Positions 23,809-31,761 of a stretch of DNA of 47,445 bases are shown here, piece by piece (the stretch's first letter is position 1; the number at the start of each line of letters is the position of its first letter). The stretch lies in assembly GCF_009379765.1 (NCBI RefSeq), contig NZ_WHTD01000050.1, forward strand, positions 1 through 47,445. Direction: 5' to 3'. This stretch comes from Actinophytocola sp. Lineage in GTDB: Bacteria; Actinomycetota; Actinomycetes; Mycobacteriales; Pseudonocardiaceae. Below the pieces are notes generated by a model. That model made no database searches. It was not told where the DNA came from and worked only from the letters and a program-made list of their open reading frames with translations. Position numbers and translations under genes: made by a program.

Positions 23809-25767
23809 ATGACCCCCACTCCAGAGCTGTTGTGGCGCCCCGACCCGTCGCGGGTGGAGGCGAGTCGGATGGCGGCGTTCCGCGCGTGGCTGCGTGCCGA
23901 GCGCGGTGTCGACGTGCCGGACTACGCGGCGTTGTGGGAATGGTCCACGACCGATCTCGAGGGGTTCTGGGGCGCGCTGGCCGAGTTCCTGGACGTCACG
24001 TTCCACACGCCGCCCTTGCGGGTCCTCGGTAGCGACGCGATGCCCGGCGCCGAGTGGTTCCCCGGCGCGACCCTCAACTACGCCGAGCACTCGCTGCGCC
24101 CCGGACCGGGCAAGGCCGACGACGACCTGGCGGTGCTCTTCGAACGCGAGGACGGGCTGTCCGCGCAGGTCACCTACGGCGTGCTCCGCCGCCAGGTGGC
24201 CGCGATGCGCGCGGCGTTGGTCGAGCTCGGCGTGCGGCGTGGCGACCGGGTGGTCGCCCTGGCACCGAACACCCCGCAGACGCTGGTGGCGTTCCTCGCA
24301 GCCGCGAGCCTGGGCGCGACCTGGTCGTCCTGCTCCCCGGACTTCGGTGCCCGCGCCATCGCCGACCGGTTCACCCAGATCGAGCCGGTGGTGCTGTTCG
24401 CCGTCGACGGCTACGTCTACAACGGCCGCGCGTTCGACGTCTGCCCCACCGTTCAGCAGCTCCGCGACGACATCCCGTCCCTGCGCGCGACCGTGCTCAT
24501 CGACTACCTGTCGCCCGAGGCGGCACTGGACGGCGCCATCCCGTGGTCGTCGCTGCTCGCCGAGCACGACGGCGCTGAGCTCGCCTTCGACCCGGTGCCG
24601 TTCGACCACCCGCTGTGGGTCCTGTACTCGTCCGGGACGACCGGCCTGCCGAAGGGCATCGTGCACGGTCACGGCGGGATCGTGCTGGAGCACCTGAAGA
24701 CGCTGGCTCTGCACTGCGACTTCGGGCCGGGGGAGCGGTTCTTCTGGTTCACCACGACCGGCTGGATGATGTGGAACTTCCTGATCTCGGGCCTGCTCGT
24801 CGGCTCGACGATCGTGCTGTTCGACGGCAGCCCGGCGCACCCGGACCTGTCGACCCTGTGGCGCCTGGCGGAGCGCCACCGCGTGACGTATTTCGGTACG
24901 TCCGCCCCGTATATCCAGTCGTGCCTGAAGCAGCACCTGACGCCGGGTCGCTCGCAAGACCTGTCGGCGTTGCGGGCCCTGGGCTCGACCGGAGCGCCGC
25001 TGAGTCCCGAGGGCTTCCGCTGGATAGCCGACGAGGTGGGCGCGGACGTGCAGATCTGCTCGATCTCGGGTGGCACCGACCTGTGTGCGGCATTCGTGGG
25101 CGCGGCCCCGGACGTGCCCGTCTGGCTGGGCGAGCTGTCGTGCCGAATGCTGGGCGCGGCCGTGGCGGCCTACGACGAGGAGGGCAAGGAGCTGACCGAC
25201 CAGGTGGGCGAGCTGGTGATCACCCGCCCGATGCCGTCGATGCCGATCCACCTGTGGAACGACCCGTCCGGCGCGCGCCTGCACGAGGCGTACTTCGAGC
25301 CGTACCCGAACACCTGGCGCCACGGCGACTGGATCAGGATCACCGACCGTGGTTCCGCGGTGATCTACGGCCGTAGCGACTCAACCCTCAACCGCGGTGG
25401 CGTCCGCATGGGCACGAGCGAGTTCTACCGGGTCGTCGAGGGCTTCGACGAGGTGGCGGACTCCCTGGTCATCGACACGTCGGGGAACGTCGAAGGTGAG
25501 CTCCTGTGCTTCCTGGTCCTGGCCGACGGCGTGGACCTCGCCACACTGGAGCCGCGGCTGCGGAGTGCGCTCCGCAGTGCCCTGTCCCCCCGCCACGTGC
25601 CGGACCGCTTCATCGTGGTGGCGGAGGTCCCGAAGACCCTGAACGGCAAGAAGTGCGAGGTCCCGGTGAAGAAGATCCTGGCCGGCACGCCCCCCGAGCG
25701 CGCGGTCAGCCGAGATGCACTCGCGAACCCGGACTCCCTGCAGGCGTTCCTGACCTTCAAGGGGTGA
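23809..25767 (+). CDS. aacS: Acetoacetyl-CoA synthetase
   Basis: 652-residue member of the acyl-CoA synthetase superfamily. It has the acetoacetate-type N-terminus (WEWSTTDLEGFW, FPGATLNYAEHSL), AMP-binding P-loop YSSGTTGLPKG, and the C-terminal KTLNGKKCEVPVKKIL with the lysine that is commonly acetylated. It converts acetoacetate, ATP and CoA to acetoacetyl-CoA. ATG 23809 follows GGAG. It is a single gene between the ESX locus and the tRNA genes. Confidence 0.9.
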   Translation: MTPTPELLWRPDPSRVEASRMAAFRAWLRAERGVDVPDYAALWEWSTTDLEGFWGALAEFLDVTFHTPPLRVLGSDAMPGAEWFPGATLNYAEHSLRPGPGKADDDLAVLFEREDGLSAQVTYGVLRRQVAAMRAALVELGVRRGDRVVALAPNTPQTLVAFLAAASLGATWSSCSPDFGARAIADRFTQIEPVVLFAVDGYVYNGRAFDVCPTVQQLRDDIPSLRATVLIDYLSPEAALDGAIPWSSLLAEHDGAELAFDPVPFDHPLWVLYSSGTTGLPKGIVHGHGGIVLEHLKTLALHCDFGPGERFFWFTTTGWMMWNFLISGLLVGSTIVLFDGSPAHPDLSTLWRLAERHRVTYFGTSAPYIQSCLKQHLTPGRSQDLSALRALGSTGAPLSPEGFRWIADEVGADVQICSISGGTDLCAAFVGAAPDVPVWLGELSCRMLGAAVAAYDEEGKELTDQVGELVITRPMPSMPIHLWNDPSGARLHEAYFEPYPNTWRHGDWIRITDRGSAVIYGRSDSTLNRGGVRMGTSEFYRVVEGFDEVADSLVIDTSGNVEGELLCFLVLADGVDLATLEPRLRSALRSALSPRHVPDRFIVVAEVPKTLNGKKCEVPVKKILAGTPPERAVSRDALANPDSLQAFLTFKG

Positions 25768-25828
25768 GGCACTTTGCGGGTCGTCCCGGGCCCCCTGTAG
25801 GCTCTCCGCTGAGCGGCCTGGGGCCCCG

Positions 25829-25918
25829 GGAGGCTTCGCCTAGTCTGGTCTATGGCGCCGCACTGCTAATGCGGTTGGGGGCAACCCCTCCCGGGTTCAA
25901 ATCCCGGAGCCTCCGCCA
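25829..25918 (+). tRNA. tRNA-Ser (GCU anticodon)
   Basis: A 90-nt cloverleaf including encoded CCA. Acceptor GGAGGCT pairs with AGCCTCC, the anticodon loop contains GCT, a long variable arm is present as expected for serine, and the T arm is GGGTTCAAATCCC. Confidence 0.95.
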
Positions 25919-25949
25919 TTCGGCCCCGCGCCGAGTGACAACTGAACAT

Positions 25950-26022
25950 GCGCCCGTAGCTCAACGGATAGAGCATCTGACTACGGATCAGAAGGTTGGG
26001 GGTTCGAATCCCTTCGGGCGCG
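25950..26022 (+). tRNA. tRNA-Arg (ACG anticodon), integration target
   Basis: Acceptor GCGCCCG pairs with CGGGCGC, anticodon stem TCTGA/TCAGA around CTACGGA (anticodon ACG), T loop GGTTCGAATCC. CCA is not encoded. The 3' part from the anticodon loop on is duplicated at 42629-42673, so the gene is the attachment site of the 16.7-kb element and is kept intact at the left end. Confidence 0.95.
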
Positions 26023-26024
26023 CA
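25980..26024 (+). repeat. attL, 45-bp direct repeat (3' part of tRNA-Arg)
   Basis: Identical over 45 bases to 42629-42673. It starts in the anticodon loop (ACTACGG) and ends two bases past the tRNA. Together the two copies delimit the element 25980-42673. Confidence 0.92.
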
Positions 26025-26039
26025 AACACAAACCGTCTT

Positions 26040-27101
26040 TCACCAGGCGGTTTGTTTCTTTCTAGTCCCTTCGGACAGACTCTGCTTGATCGACTTCCCC
26101 CGTTGTGTGCCCGAAGTGTGCCCATCGGTACCGGTGCGCCGATTGACCAGGCTCGCGATCTTCTCGGCCGCGTCGGCAGCGGTCTCCGGCATCACCGACG
26201 AGTACGTGTCACTCGTCACCGTGATCGAGCTGTGCCCGAGCATCTCCTGCACGACCTTCATGTCGACGCCGGCCGTGAGCGCCATCGTCGCCGAGCCGTG
26301 CCGAAGATCGTGCAGCCGGATCGGCGGCAGGCCGGCGTCGACGCACAGCGCCTCGAACCGGTCCGTTACCCAGGAAGGCCGAAGCTGCTCGCCGTTCTCC
26401 CGCGTGAATACGCGGCCGGAGTCGACCCAGCCTTCGCCCCAGGCGAGCTTCTCCTTGGCCTGCTGCGCGCGATGCTTGCGGAGTACCTTCACACTCTCCT
26501 TGTCGAGCGCGACGCGGCGGTCGCCCGCCTCGGTCTTGGGGTCGCTCTCCTCGACCGCGTAGTCGACCTCGGTGAGCTGCTTGGCCACGTGGAGGTATCG
26601 AGCGTCGAGGTAGAGGTCCTCGTTCCGCAGGCCGCACACCTCGCCCCGGCGCAGGCCCCGGAAGGTCAGCAGGTGCCATATGGCGTACAGCCGATCGTCC
26701 TCGACGTGCGTGAGGAACGTAGCCGCGTGCTCGGGAGTCCAGACCATGACGGGCGACGGCCGGATACCGTCCTTGCGCCACTGCTCGACGCGCTCGTCGG
26801 TCCACACAACCGGCTTCGGCCGCTTGGCCGCGATACGGAAGTGCTCGGCCGCGTTGAACGTGATCAGTTGCTGCGCGATCGCATCGTTCAGCGCGGCCCG
26901 CAGCGTCGCCCGGATCCGGTTACGGCTCGATGGGCCGACCGAGCGCCGGTACGGCGGCAGGCTGGCGAGTTGCTCGCGGAGCTTGCGCTTCTCGGCTCGG
27001 CGAGAGGTCTGCTTGACCTGCAATTCCAGCGCCTTGCGATCGCTGTTGTTCGCCTGAACCTTCTCGTTCTGGTCCTCGATGGCCTGAAACATCTTCGCCA
27101 C
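26040..27101 (-). CDS. Tyrosine recombinase (integrase), N-terminally truncated
   Basis: 353 residues from GTG 27101. The catalytic domain is complete: FRGLRRGE (first Arg), the lysine beta-hairpin region, LHDLRHGSATM (HxxR), LGHSS (second His) and SDTYSSV (nucleophile Tyr). The protein begins at AKMFQAIEDQN, in the middle of the core-binding domain; the arm-binding N-terminus, usually about 100 residues more, is missing. Just upstream the DNA switches to the C-terminal end of an AAA/primase-type gene on the other strand, which suggests a deletion junction. It sits next to attL with its 3' end towards the tRNA, the standard position. Confidence 0.85.
   Translation of the reverse strand: MAKMFQAIEDQNEKVQANNSDRKALELQVKQTSRRAEKRKLREQLASLPPYRRSVGPSSRNRIRATLRAALNDAIAQQLITFNAAEHFRIAAKRPKPVVWTDERVEQWRKDGIRPSPVMVWTPEHAATFLTHVEDDRLYAIWHLLTFRGLRRGEVCGLRNEDLYLDARYLHVAKQLTEVDYAVEESDPKTEAGDRRVALDKESVKVLRKHRAQQAKEKLAWGEGWVDSGRVFTRENGEQLRPSWVTDRFEALCVDAGLPPIRLHDLRHGSATMALTAGVDMKVVQEMLGHSSITVTSDTYSSVMPETAADAAEKIASLVNRRTGTDGHTSGTQRGKSIKQSLSEGTRKKQTAW
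26103..26123 (+). repeat. Left arm-type sites: GTGTGCCC x2, 11 bp apart
   Basis: GTGTGCCC at 26105-26112 and 26116-26123 inside the integrase 3' end. The same 21-bp block, plus one more unit, lies near attR. One-helical-turn spacing and position at both ends fit integrase or excisionase arm sites. Confidence 0.5.
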
Positions 27102-27109
27102 GTGACCGA

Positions 27110-27413
27110 CCTGGAGCGGTCGAGTGGCTGCGTGGCTACCTCGCCGATCAGGGCGGCAGCGCGAAGGCGGGCGAGGCCATCAAGGCCGCGCGAGCGGGCG
27201 GCATCGCTGAGGCGACACTGAAGCGGGCACGCCAGAAGGCCGGTGTCTACTCGCGCCGCGTACACGGCTTCGGCAAGGGCTCCGTGTGGTCCCTGGAGCC
27301 CGAAGACCCGCCATTCGGATCACGTTCGGATCATTCAGATCAGGCCCCGGAACGTGATCCGAATGTGATCCGAATGCGGAAACCGAGGATGGTCTTCGCG
27401 CCCTGGGAGTAGT
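27110..27413 (+). pseudogene. C-terminal remnant of an AAA/primase-type replication protein of a mobile element
   Basis: The frame reads ...AVEWLRGYLADQGGSAKAG, EAIKAARAGGIAEATLKRAR, QKAGVYSRRVHGFGKGSVWSLE and ends at TAG near 27413. This is the winged-helix tail seen at the end of AAA/DUF3631-like helicase-primase proteins of actinobacterial integrative elements. No start or ATPase domain remains; it abuts the truncated integrase. The family call is from memory of this tail motif. Confidence 0.5.
27312..27376. repeat. Inverted repeat of two tandem 11-bp units per arm (TTCGGATCA type)
   Basis: Arms at 27312-27333 and 27355-27376 (22 bp, one mismatch) around a 21-bp centre. Each arm is itself two 11-bp units: CATTCGGATCA then CGTTCGGATCA, mirrored by TGATCCGAATG twice. 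Iteron-like or repressor-operator-like; it falls in the tail of the AAA remnant. Confidence 0.55.
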
Positions 27414-27559
27414 TCACCGTCGCCACCCGGCCCGCCGTCACACGTTCGGGTACCGCCTCGACCGTGCATCTCCGATGCGGCACGCAGCATGCCGATACCG
27501 CACCCGTCGAAGCCGGGCAACGCACGCGCTTGGCTGACACTCAAGGCAGGAGAGGCCAC

Positions 27560-27865
27560 ATGGCCCGACGTACCAGCTCAAAGCCCACGGTGGAAGCCAC
27601 CGAGACCGTGCCGACGACACCCGAACAGTACGACGCAGCAGCCAGCTTGTCCGCATCCCTCATCAATCAGGTTCGGGTGACGATCAAAGCCGGTGCTGAC
27701 CACGCCGCCCCCTGGATCATCGTCAACTGCATGGACATCAACCGGGTGATACCCGCGATCGATGCGACGATCACGGCTCTGACCAGCCGCTTTCCGGCGA
27801 CAACCCGATCAGGCACCCCAGGGGAGGTAACCCCGGCCCCGGGTGTCGCCACCACCGGTACGTGA
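27560..27865 (+). CDS. Hypothetical protein, 101 aa (mobile element)
   Basis: Starts MARRTSSKPTVEATETVPTTP with a good GGAGAGG ribosome site. It has a helical middle (YDAAASLSASLINQVRVTIKAG) followed by WIIVNCMDINRVIPAIDATITAL and a Pro/Thr tail. No known motif. The 150 bp before it have no gene. Confidence 0.5.
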   Translation: MARRTSSKPTVEATETVPTTPEQYDAAASLSASLINQVRVTIKAGADHAAPWIIVNCMDINRVIPAIDATITALTSRFPATTRSGTPGEVTPAPGVATTGT

Positions 27866-27904
27866 TAGCGACTCGCTGTGTGTACGGAACTGGGGGATTT
27901 CGGG

Positions 27905-28300
27905 CTACGGCACGTCCGACTCGTCGAGCGACCCGCCGATGACGCCCTCGCCGCCCTCGTCAGAGACGGCGAGGCGCACGTAACCGCGCGGAAGACGCGG
28001 GTTCGGCGCGGCAGCGCAGCGCAACAACCAGTCCAGCGCGTTAGTGGCGTGGCCGGTCTGGAACGCCACCACCGCACCGTGGTCGGTGGGTCGTCGGTAG
28101 TCGAAGGATGCTTCGGCGCGAAGTGCATAGGCGAGTCCGTTGTGACGTAGCGCGAGATACTCGACGTACCCGCCACGCACTCGCCACAGTCGCGTACCGA
28201 TCAACTCGCCGTCGTCATCGACGTCGGGCAGCGGCCGGAATCCTTCGTCATGCAGACGCCGCCCAAGCTCGTCGGCGACACTCGCGGGCAGCTTGGTCAA
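27905..28300 (-). CDS. Hypothetical protein, 131 aa (mobile element)
   Basis: From a TTG at 28300, eight bases after GGAG, it reads MTKLPASVADELGRRLHDEGF and then strand-rich GTRLWRVRGGYVEYLALRHNGLAYALRAE. The frame is open to 28423 but that part is Arg/Pro-rich. It is the last of three leftward genes from 29052. Function unknown. Confidence 0.5.
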   Translation of the reverse strand: MTKLPASVADELGRRLHDEGFRPLPDVDDDGELIGTRLWRVRGGYVEYLALRHNGLAYALRAEASFDYRRPTDHGAVVAFQTGHATNALDWLLRCAAAPNPRLPRGYVRLAVSDEGGEGVIGGSLDESDVP

Positions 28301-28447
28301 GGTGGATGCTCCGTGTGTCGGGAGGCGCGCGGCGGACCGAGGTCGGCCGAGGGACCCGAACCTCGGCCCACCGCGCTTGAAGCTCCGGTGGCACTGCGGA
28401 CCCAATGGGTGCGGGCGGGTCAACGCAGTACGTCACCGGAGCGGGTC

Positions 28448-28561
28448 TCAGTGCTGGCGCGGCCAGTCGCGCACCGCGCTACTCAGATCGAGGCCAGTCG
28501 TCGCGACGAAGACCAGCGCAAGCACCGTCATCGCGAGTAAGGCCGCAGCGGAGGAGGTCAC
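28448..28561 (-). CDS. 37-aa single-pass membrane peptide
   Basis: GTG at 28561 overlaps the stop of the upstream gene (GTGA) and reads VTSSAAALLAMTVLALVFVATTGL, then DLSSAVRDWPRQH and TGA. One hydrophobic helix of about 20 residues. Translational coupling and the hydrophobic core support it as real; role unknown. Confidence 0.45.
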   Translation of the reverse strand: MTSSAAALLAMTVLALVFVATTGLDLSSAVRDWPRQH

Positions 28562-29052
28562 GACAAGCCGGCCGGCTCGGTCACGGCGCGCGTCGCGCCA
28601 ACGACGGCGCTGAACGGTGGCAGCTTCGGCCCATCGATCGACGGCGGAACGTGCCAGGTGACCGCGCCCGACTCAAGCCGGCTCGGTGGCAGCGGAACCA
28701 ACGTGCCGGAGCGGTGCACAAGGGCGTTCCTCGCGCGTAGCCGGACCACGCTGACCGGCGCGGCGTCGTCGGCCGACTCGGTGAGCATCAGCCAGTGTCG
28801 GGGCACGCCCGGCAGCGCGACCACTGGACCCGCGAGTAGCCGTACCGCGAGGTAGTGGTGAACCTCAGCGCCGATCGCGGCCGGCAGTTCGACGGCGCTG
28901 ACGCGCTCGTTGGCGGCGAGTAGGAGGCGGCTGCCGGCGCGAAGGACCAGCCATCCCCATCGCTCGTATTGCTCGGCGCTCACTGTCAGGCCGCCGTCTT
29001 GCGGACGTTGCTCGGGTTCGTCGGGGTCGGCGACGAGCGTCGTTGTGGCCAT
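28558..29052 (-). CDS. Hypothetical protein, 164 aa (mobile element)
   Basis: Begins MATTTLVADPDEPEQRPQ; the middle (YERWGWLVLRAGSRLLLAANE, PRHWLMLTE) is strand-rich with conserved-looking aromatic residues. Similar small proteins accompany actinobacterial integrative elements, but I cannot name the family. It is divergent from the regulator at 29267; the 214-bp gap between them should hold both promoters, including two GGTTCAC repeats near 29197 and 29213. Confidence 0.5.
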   Translation of the reverse strand: MATTTLVADPDEPEQRPQDGGLTVSAEQYERWGWLVLRAGSRLLLAANERVSAVELPAAIGAEVHHYLAVRLLAGPVVALPGVPRHWLMLTESADDAAPVSVVRLRARNALVHRSGTLVPLPPSRLESGAVTWHVPPSIDGPKLPPFSAVVGATRAVTEPAGLS

Positions 29053-29266
29053 GGGTTCTCCTGGTCAGCGGGTGATTGGTCTGTCACAAGAAGCGAAACG
29101 TGCAGCTAGCCCGCATGGCAGTCCTGAACGCCGAGCACTTCGACCGATTGGTTGTCAGGGGTCGCACTTCCCTCCCACTTCGCGCGCGAGGGGTTCACAG
29201 AGACCGGCTGATGGTTCACGATCGACTACGGTTAGTGATCGCACGACAGCACGGGGATGTGACCTG

Positions 29267-29500
29267 ATGGAGCGCGACGGCAGAGGGGCCGCCGGCAACT
29301 CTGACCTGCCAGTGCTGTTGTCCGAGGCCGGGCTGAGCAACGCGGCACTTGCCCGTGCCGTTGTCACGACCGGCTCGGAGGAAGGCGTTCACCTCGGAAC
29401 GACCGCGACCTCGGTGAAGCGGATGCTCGACGGATCTCAGCCGCGTTGGCCAGTTCCGCGCTTGGTGGCGAAGGTGCTCACACGCGTGTTGCGTCGGTAG
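29267..29500 (+). CDS. N-terminal HTH part of an actinobacterial HTH/TPR regulator, ending at an amber codon
   Basis: 77 residues: LPVLLSEAGLSNAALARAVV with TATSVKRMLDGSQPRWPVP and LVAKVLTRVLRR. This is the DNA-binding domain that normally begins a roughly 450-residue family of actinobacterial regulators. TAG at 29498-29500 ends it, but the same frame continues at once with ITVTECGF and joins the TPR-like protein at 29627. The full product would span 29267-30712. Either a nonsense mutation, readthrough or a sequence error. Confidence 0.65.
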   Translation: MERDGRGAAGNSDLPVLLSEAGLSNAALARAVVTTGSEEGVHLGTTATSVKRMLDGSQPRWPVPRLVAKVLTRVLRR

Positions 29501-29626
29501 ATCACCGTCACGGAGTGCGGGTTTGTCGACCAGTCTCCGGCGGTCGATGATCAGTACGACGGGCTGCGTTGTTCCGGCACACTGGACGGCACGGTCCGCA
29601 CTGTTGTCGAGCTGTCGGGGTGGGAT

Positions 29627-30712
29627 ATGAACCGGCGCAAGTTCTTACTCGGATCCGCCTTCGCGGCGGGGGCCTTCTCGGAGCCGGCGTTGTTCGCGAT
29701 GACGGTTCCGCCGGCCGAAACGACCGCGCGGGTCGCCGGTCGGCGAGTGGGCATGTCCGACGTCGAGATCATCACCGAGCACGTCACCCACCTGCGTCGG
29801 CTCGACTTCCGGTATGGCTCCGCGCGCATCCGTGAGGAGGTCGTGCAGCTCCTGAACCGAGAAGCGAACACGATCATGCACGGTAGCTACTCGGAGAAGA
29901 CCGGCAAGGCACTGCTCGGCGCGGTCGGTCAGGTGTCCCGCCTCGCCGGATCGATGGCCGCCGACATCGGCAGGCACTCGCTGGCCCAGCGCTACTACAT
30001 CCAGACACTCAACCTGGCCATGAGCGCGGGCGATCGGCTGTTCGCGGCGAACATGCTGTGCGACATGAGCCGATTGACACTCCACATTGGACAGAGCGCT
30101 CCCGTTGAGAACGAACGACTGCGTGCCGCACGTCAGGCCGTCGCGCTCGCCCGCGCCGGCCTGAACGTCGCCAACGACAAGGCGACGCCGTTGCTGACCG
30201 CCCAGATCAACGCGGTCGAGGCACGAGGTCACGCCGTGCTCGGCGACACGAGTAGCGCACGCGCCTCGGTGCGAGAAGCGGAACGCCGGCACGGCCGGGC
30301 GCACGCGGACGGTGAGCCGGCCTGGTTCAGCTTCTACACGGACGCCGACCTTGCCGCCGACCTCGGCCGGTCCATGCGTGACATCGGCGAAGCGGACCAG
30401 GCGACCCGGCTGATCACACAGGCCATGGACACCTACGAGCCGTGGCGTGTCCGCAGCCGGTGCTTCGTGCAGACCGATCTTGCCGCAGCGCACCTGGTCG
30501 GCCGCGACTACGAGCACGCGGCCGCCCTCGGCAGAGACGCCGTTCGCACCGCCGCCGAAGTCGGCTCGACTCGCACGCTCGACCGGCTTCGCGCGCTGCA
30601 ACGTAATGTTCGGCCGCTGGGACGCAGCTCGAAGCATCTCGGCGACCTGGACGATCGGATCACGAACCTGTTGTCCCGCAACAAGTTCCAGCGCACTGAG
30701 GATGTCCGTTGA
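29627..30712 (+). CDS. TPR-like C-terminal part of the same regulator
   Basis: 361 residues from ATG 29627. MNRRKFLLGSAFAAGA looks like a twin-arginine signal, but this stretch is the usual linker of the HTH/TPR regulator family, located after the HTH domain; secretion is therefore unlikely. The rest is helical repeats (GKALLGAVGQVSRLAGSMAADIG, HSLAQRYYIQTLNLAMSAGD, ATRLITQAMDTYEP). In frame with 29267-29500 across one TAG. It directly precedes and overlaps the MenC-like gene (TTGA), so it belongs to the cargo operon. Confidence 0.7.
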   Translation: MNRRKFLLGSAFAAGAFSEPALFAMTVPPAETTARVAGRRVGMSDVEIITEHVTHLRRLDFRYGSARIREEVVQLLNREANTIMHGSYSEKTGKALLGAVGQVSRLAGSMAADIGRHSLAQRYYIQTLNLAMSAGDRLFAANMLCDMSRLTLHIGQSAPVENERLRAARQAVALARAGLNVANDKATPLLTAQINAVEARGHAVLGDTSSARASVREAERRHGRAHADGEPAWFSFYTDADLAADLGRSMRDIGEADQATRLITQAMDTYEPWRVRSRCFVQTDLAAAHLVGRDYEHAAALGRDAVRTAAEVGSTRTLDRLRALQRNVRPLGRSSKHLGDLDDRITNLLSRNKFQRTEDVR

Positions 30713-31692
30713 TCGACTTTGACGCCGCCCGTGGCTACTCCATCCCGATGCGCACTCGGTTCCGGGGCATCACCGTGCGCGAGGGGAAGCTGATCGAGGG
30801 ACCGGCCGGGTGGGGCGAGTTCTGCCCGTTCGCCGAGTACGACGATCGCGAGTCTTCGTCGTGGTTGGCGACGGCGATCGAGCAAGTCGCCGAGGGCTGG
30901 CCGGCTCCGGTACGTGACCGCATCCCGATAAACTGCACCGTGCCGGCCGTCGTGCCCGAGCGTGCACACGAGATCGCGGCCAACTCCGGTTGCCGGACTG
31001 CCAAGATCAAGGTCGCGGATCATCCCGAATCGCTCGCAGAGGATCTCGCCCGCGTCGAGGCGGTGCGCGACGCGCTCGGCCAGGACGGCGCGATCCGGGT
31101 GGACGCCAACGCTCTGTGGGACGTCGACACCGCCGTCAACCACATTCGCCAGCTCGACAAGGCGGCTGGTGGCCTGGAGTACGTCGAGCAGCCCTGCCCT
31201 ACGATCGAGGAACTCGCTGCCGTGCGCCGCAAGGTTGAGGTACGCATCGCGGCCGACGAATCGATCCGCCGCGCCGAGGACCCGCTACGCGTTGCTGTCG
31301 CGGGTGCTGCCGACGTCGCGGTGATCAAGTGCACGCCACTCGGCGGTGTCCGTCGCTCGCTCCAGGTCGCCGAGGCGGCAGGGCTGCCCTGCGTGGTGTC
31401 ATCAGCGCTGGAAACCAGCATCGGGCTCGCCGCGCAACTAGCACTCGCCGGAGCGCTGCCCGAACTCGACTTCGCCTGCGGCCTCGGCACGCTGTCACTG
31501 CTCGACGGCGATGTCGTCGCGGACCACGCGTCGCTGCGGCCGGGCAATGGGTACCTGCCAGTACCGAGCACACCGCCAGCGCCGGACCCCGTGTTGCTGG
31601 ACGCCTACGCCATGGCCGATCCAGAGCGGGCGGCGTGGTGGCGTGACCGGCTTGCCCGAGTGCGCGCCGAACTCGCCCGCGCGTCGGCGTAG
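30709..31692 (+). CDS. Enolase-superfamily protein, o-succinylbenzoate synthase (MenC)-like
   Basis: 327 residues. IPMRTRFRGITVREG and GPAGWGEFCPF at the N-terminus; the barrel keeps the catalytic set: AKIKVA (KxK), VDANALW (Asp), EQPC (Glu), ADES (Asp) and VIKCTPLGG (second Lys). It looks fully active. Actinobacterial MenC makes o-succinylbenzoate for menaquinone, but relatives racemise N-acylamino acids or epimerise dipeptides. In this cargo operon a dedicated biosynthetic role is more likely than quinone synthesis. TTG 30709, behind GAGG, overlaps the regulator stop. Confidence 0.8.
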   Translation: MIDFDAARGYSIPMRTRFRGITVREGKLIEGPAGWGEFCPFAEYDDRESSSWLATAIEQVAEGWPAPVRDRIPINCTVPAVVPERAHEIAANSGCRTAKIKVADHPESLAEDLARVEAVRDALGQDGAIRVDANALWDVDTAVNHIRQLDKAAGGLEYVEQPCPTIEELAAVRRKVEVRIAADESIRRAEDPLRVAVAGAADVAVIKCTPLGGVRRSLQVAEAAGLPCVVSSALETSIGLAAQLALAGALPELDFACGLGTLSLLDGDVVADHASLRPGNGYLPVPSTPPAPDPVLLDAYAMADPERAAWWRDRLARVRAELARASA

Positions 31693-31761
31693 GACGCTCA
31701 AAACATCTGGTCAGCGCGATGGGTAGGCCGATCGCGCCCTTCATGGGGGAGGTACCACGTC

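Noticed and set aside
27489..27680. Excisionase-like ORF (63 codons, PIPHPSKPGNARAWLTLK)
   Set aside because: A few residues resemble excisionase starts, but the rest has no HTH and a better ribosome site serves the overlapping 101-aa gene.
29627..29660. Tat signal peptide making the TPR protein secreted
   Set aside because: The same frame continues upstream into the HTH domain, and this Arg-rich hydrophobic stretch is a usual linker in the regulator family.
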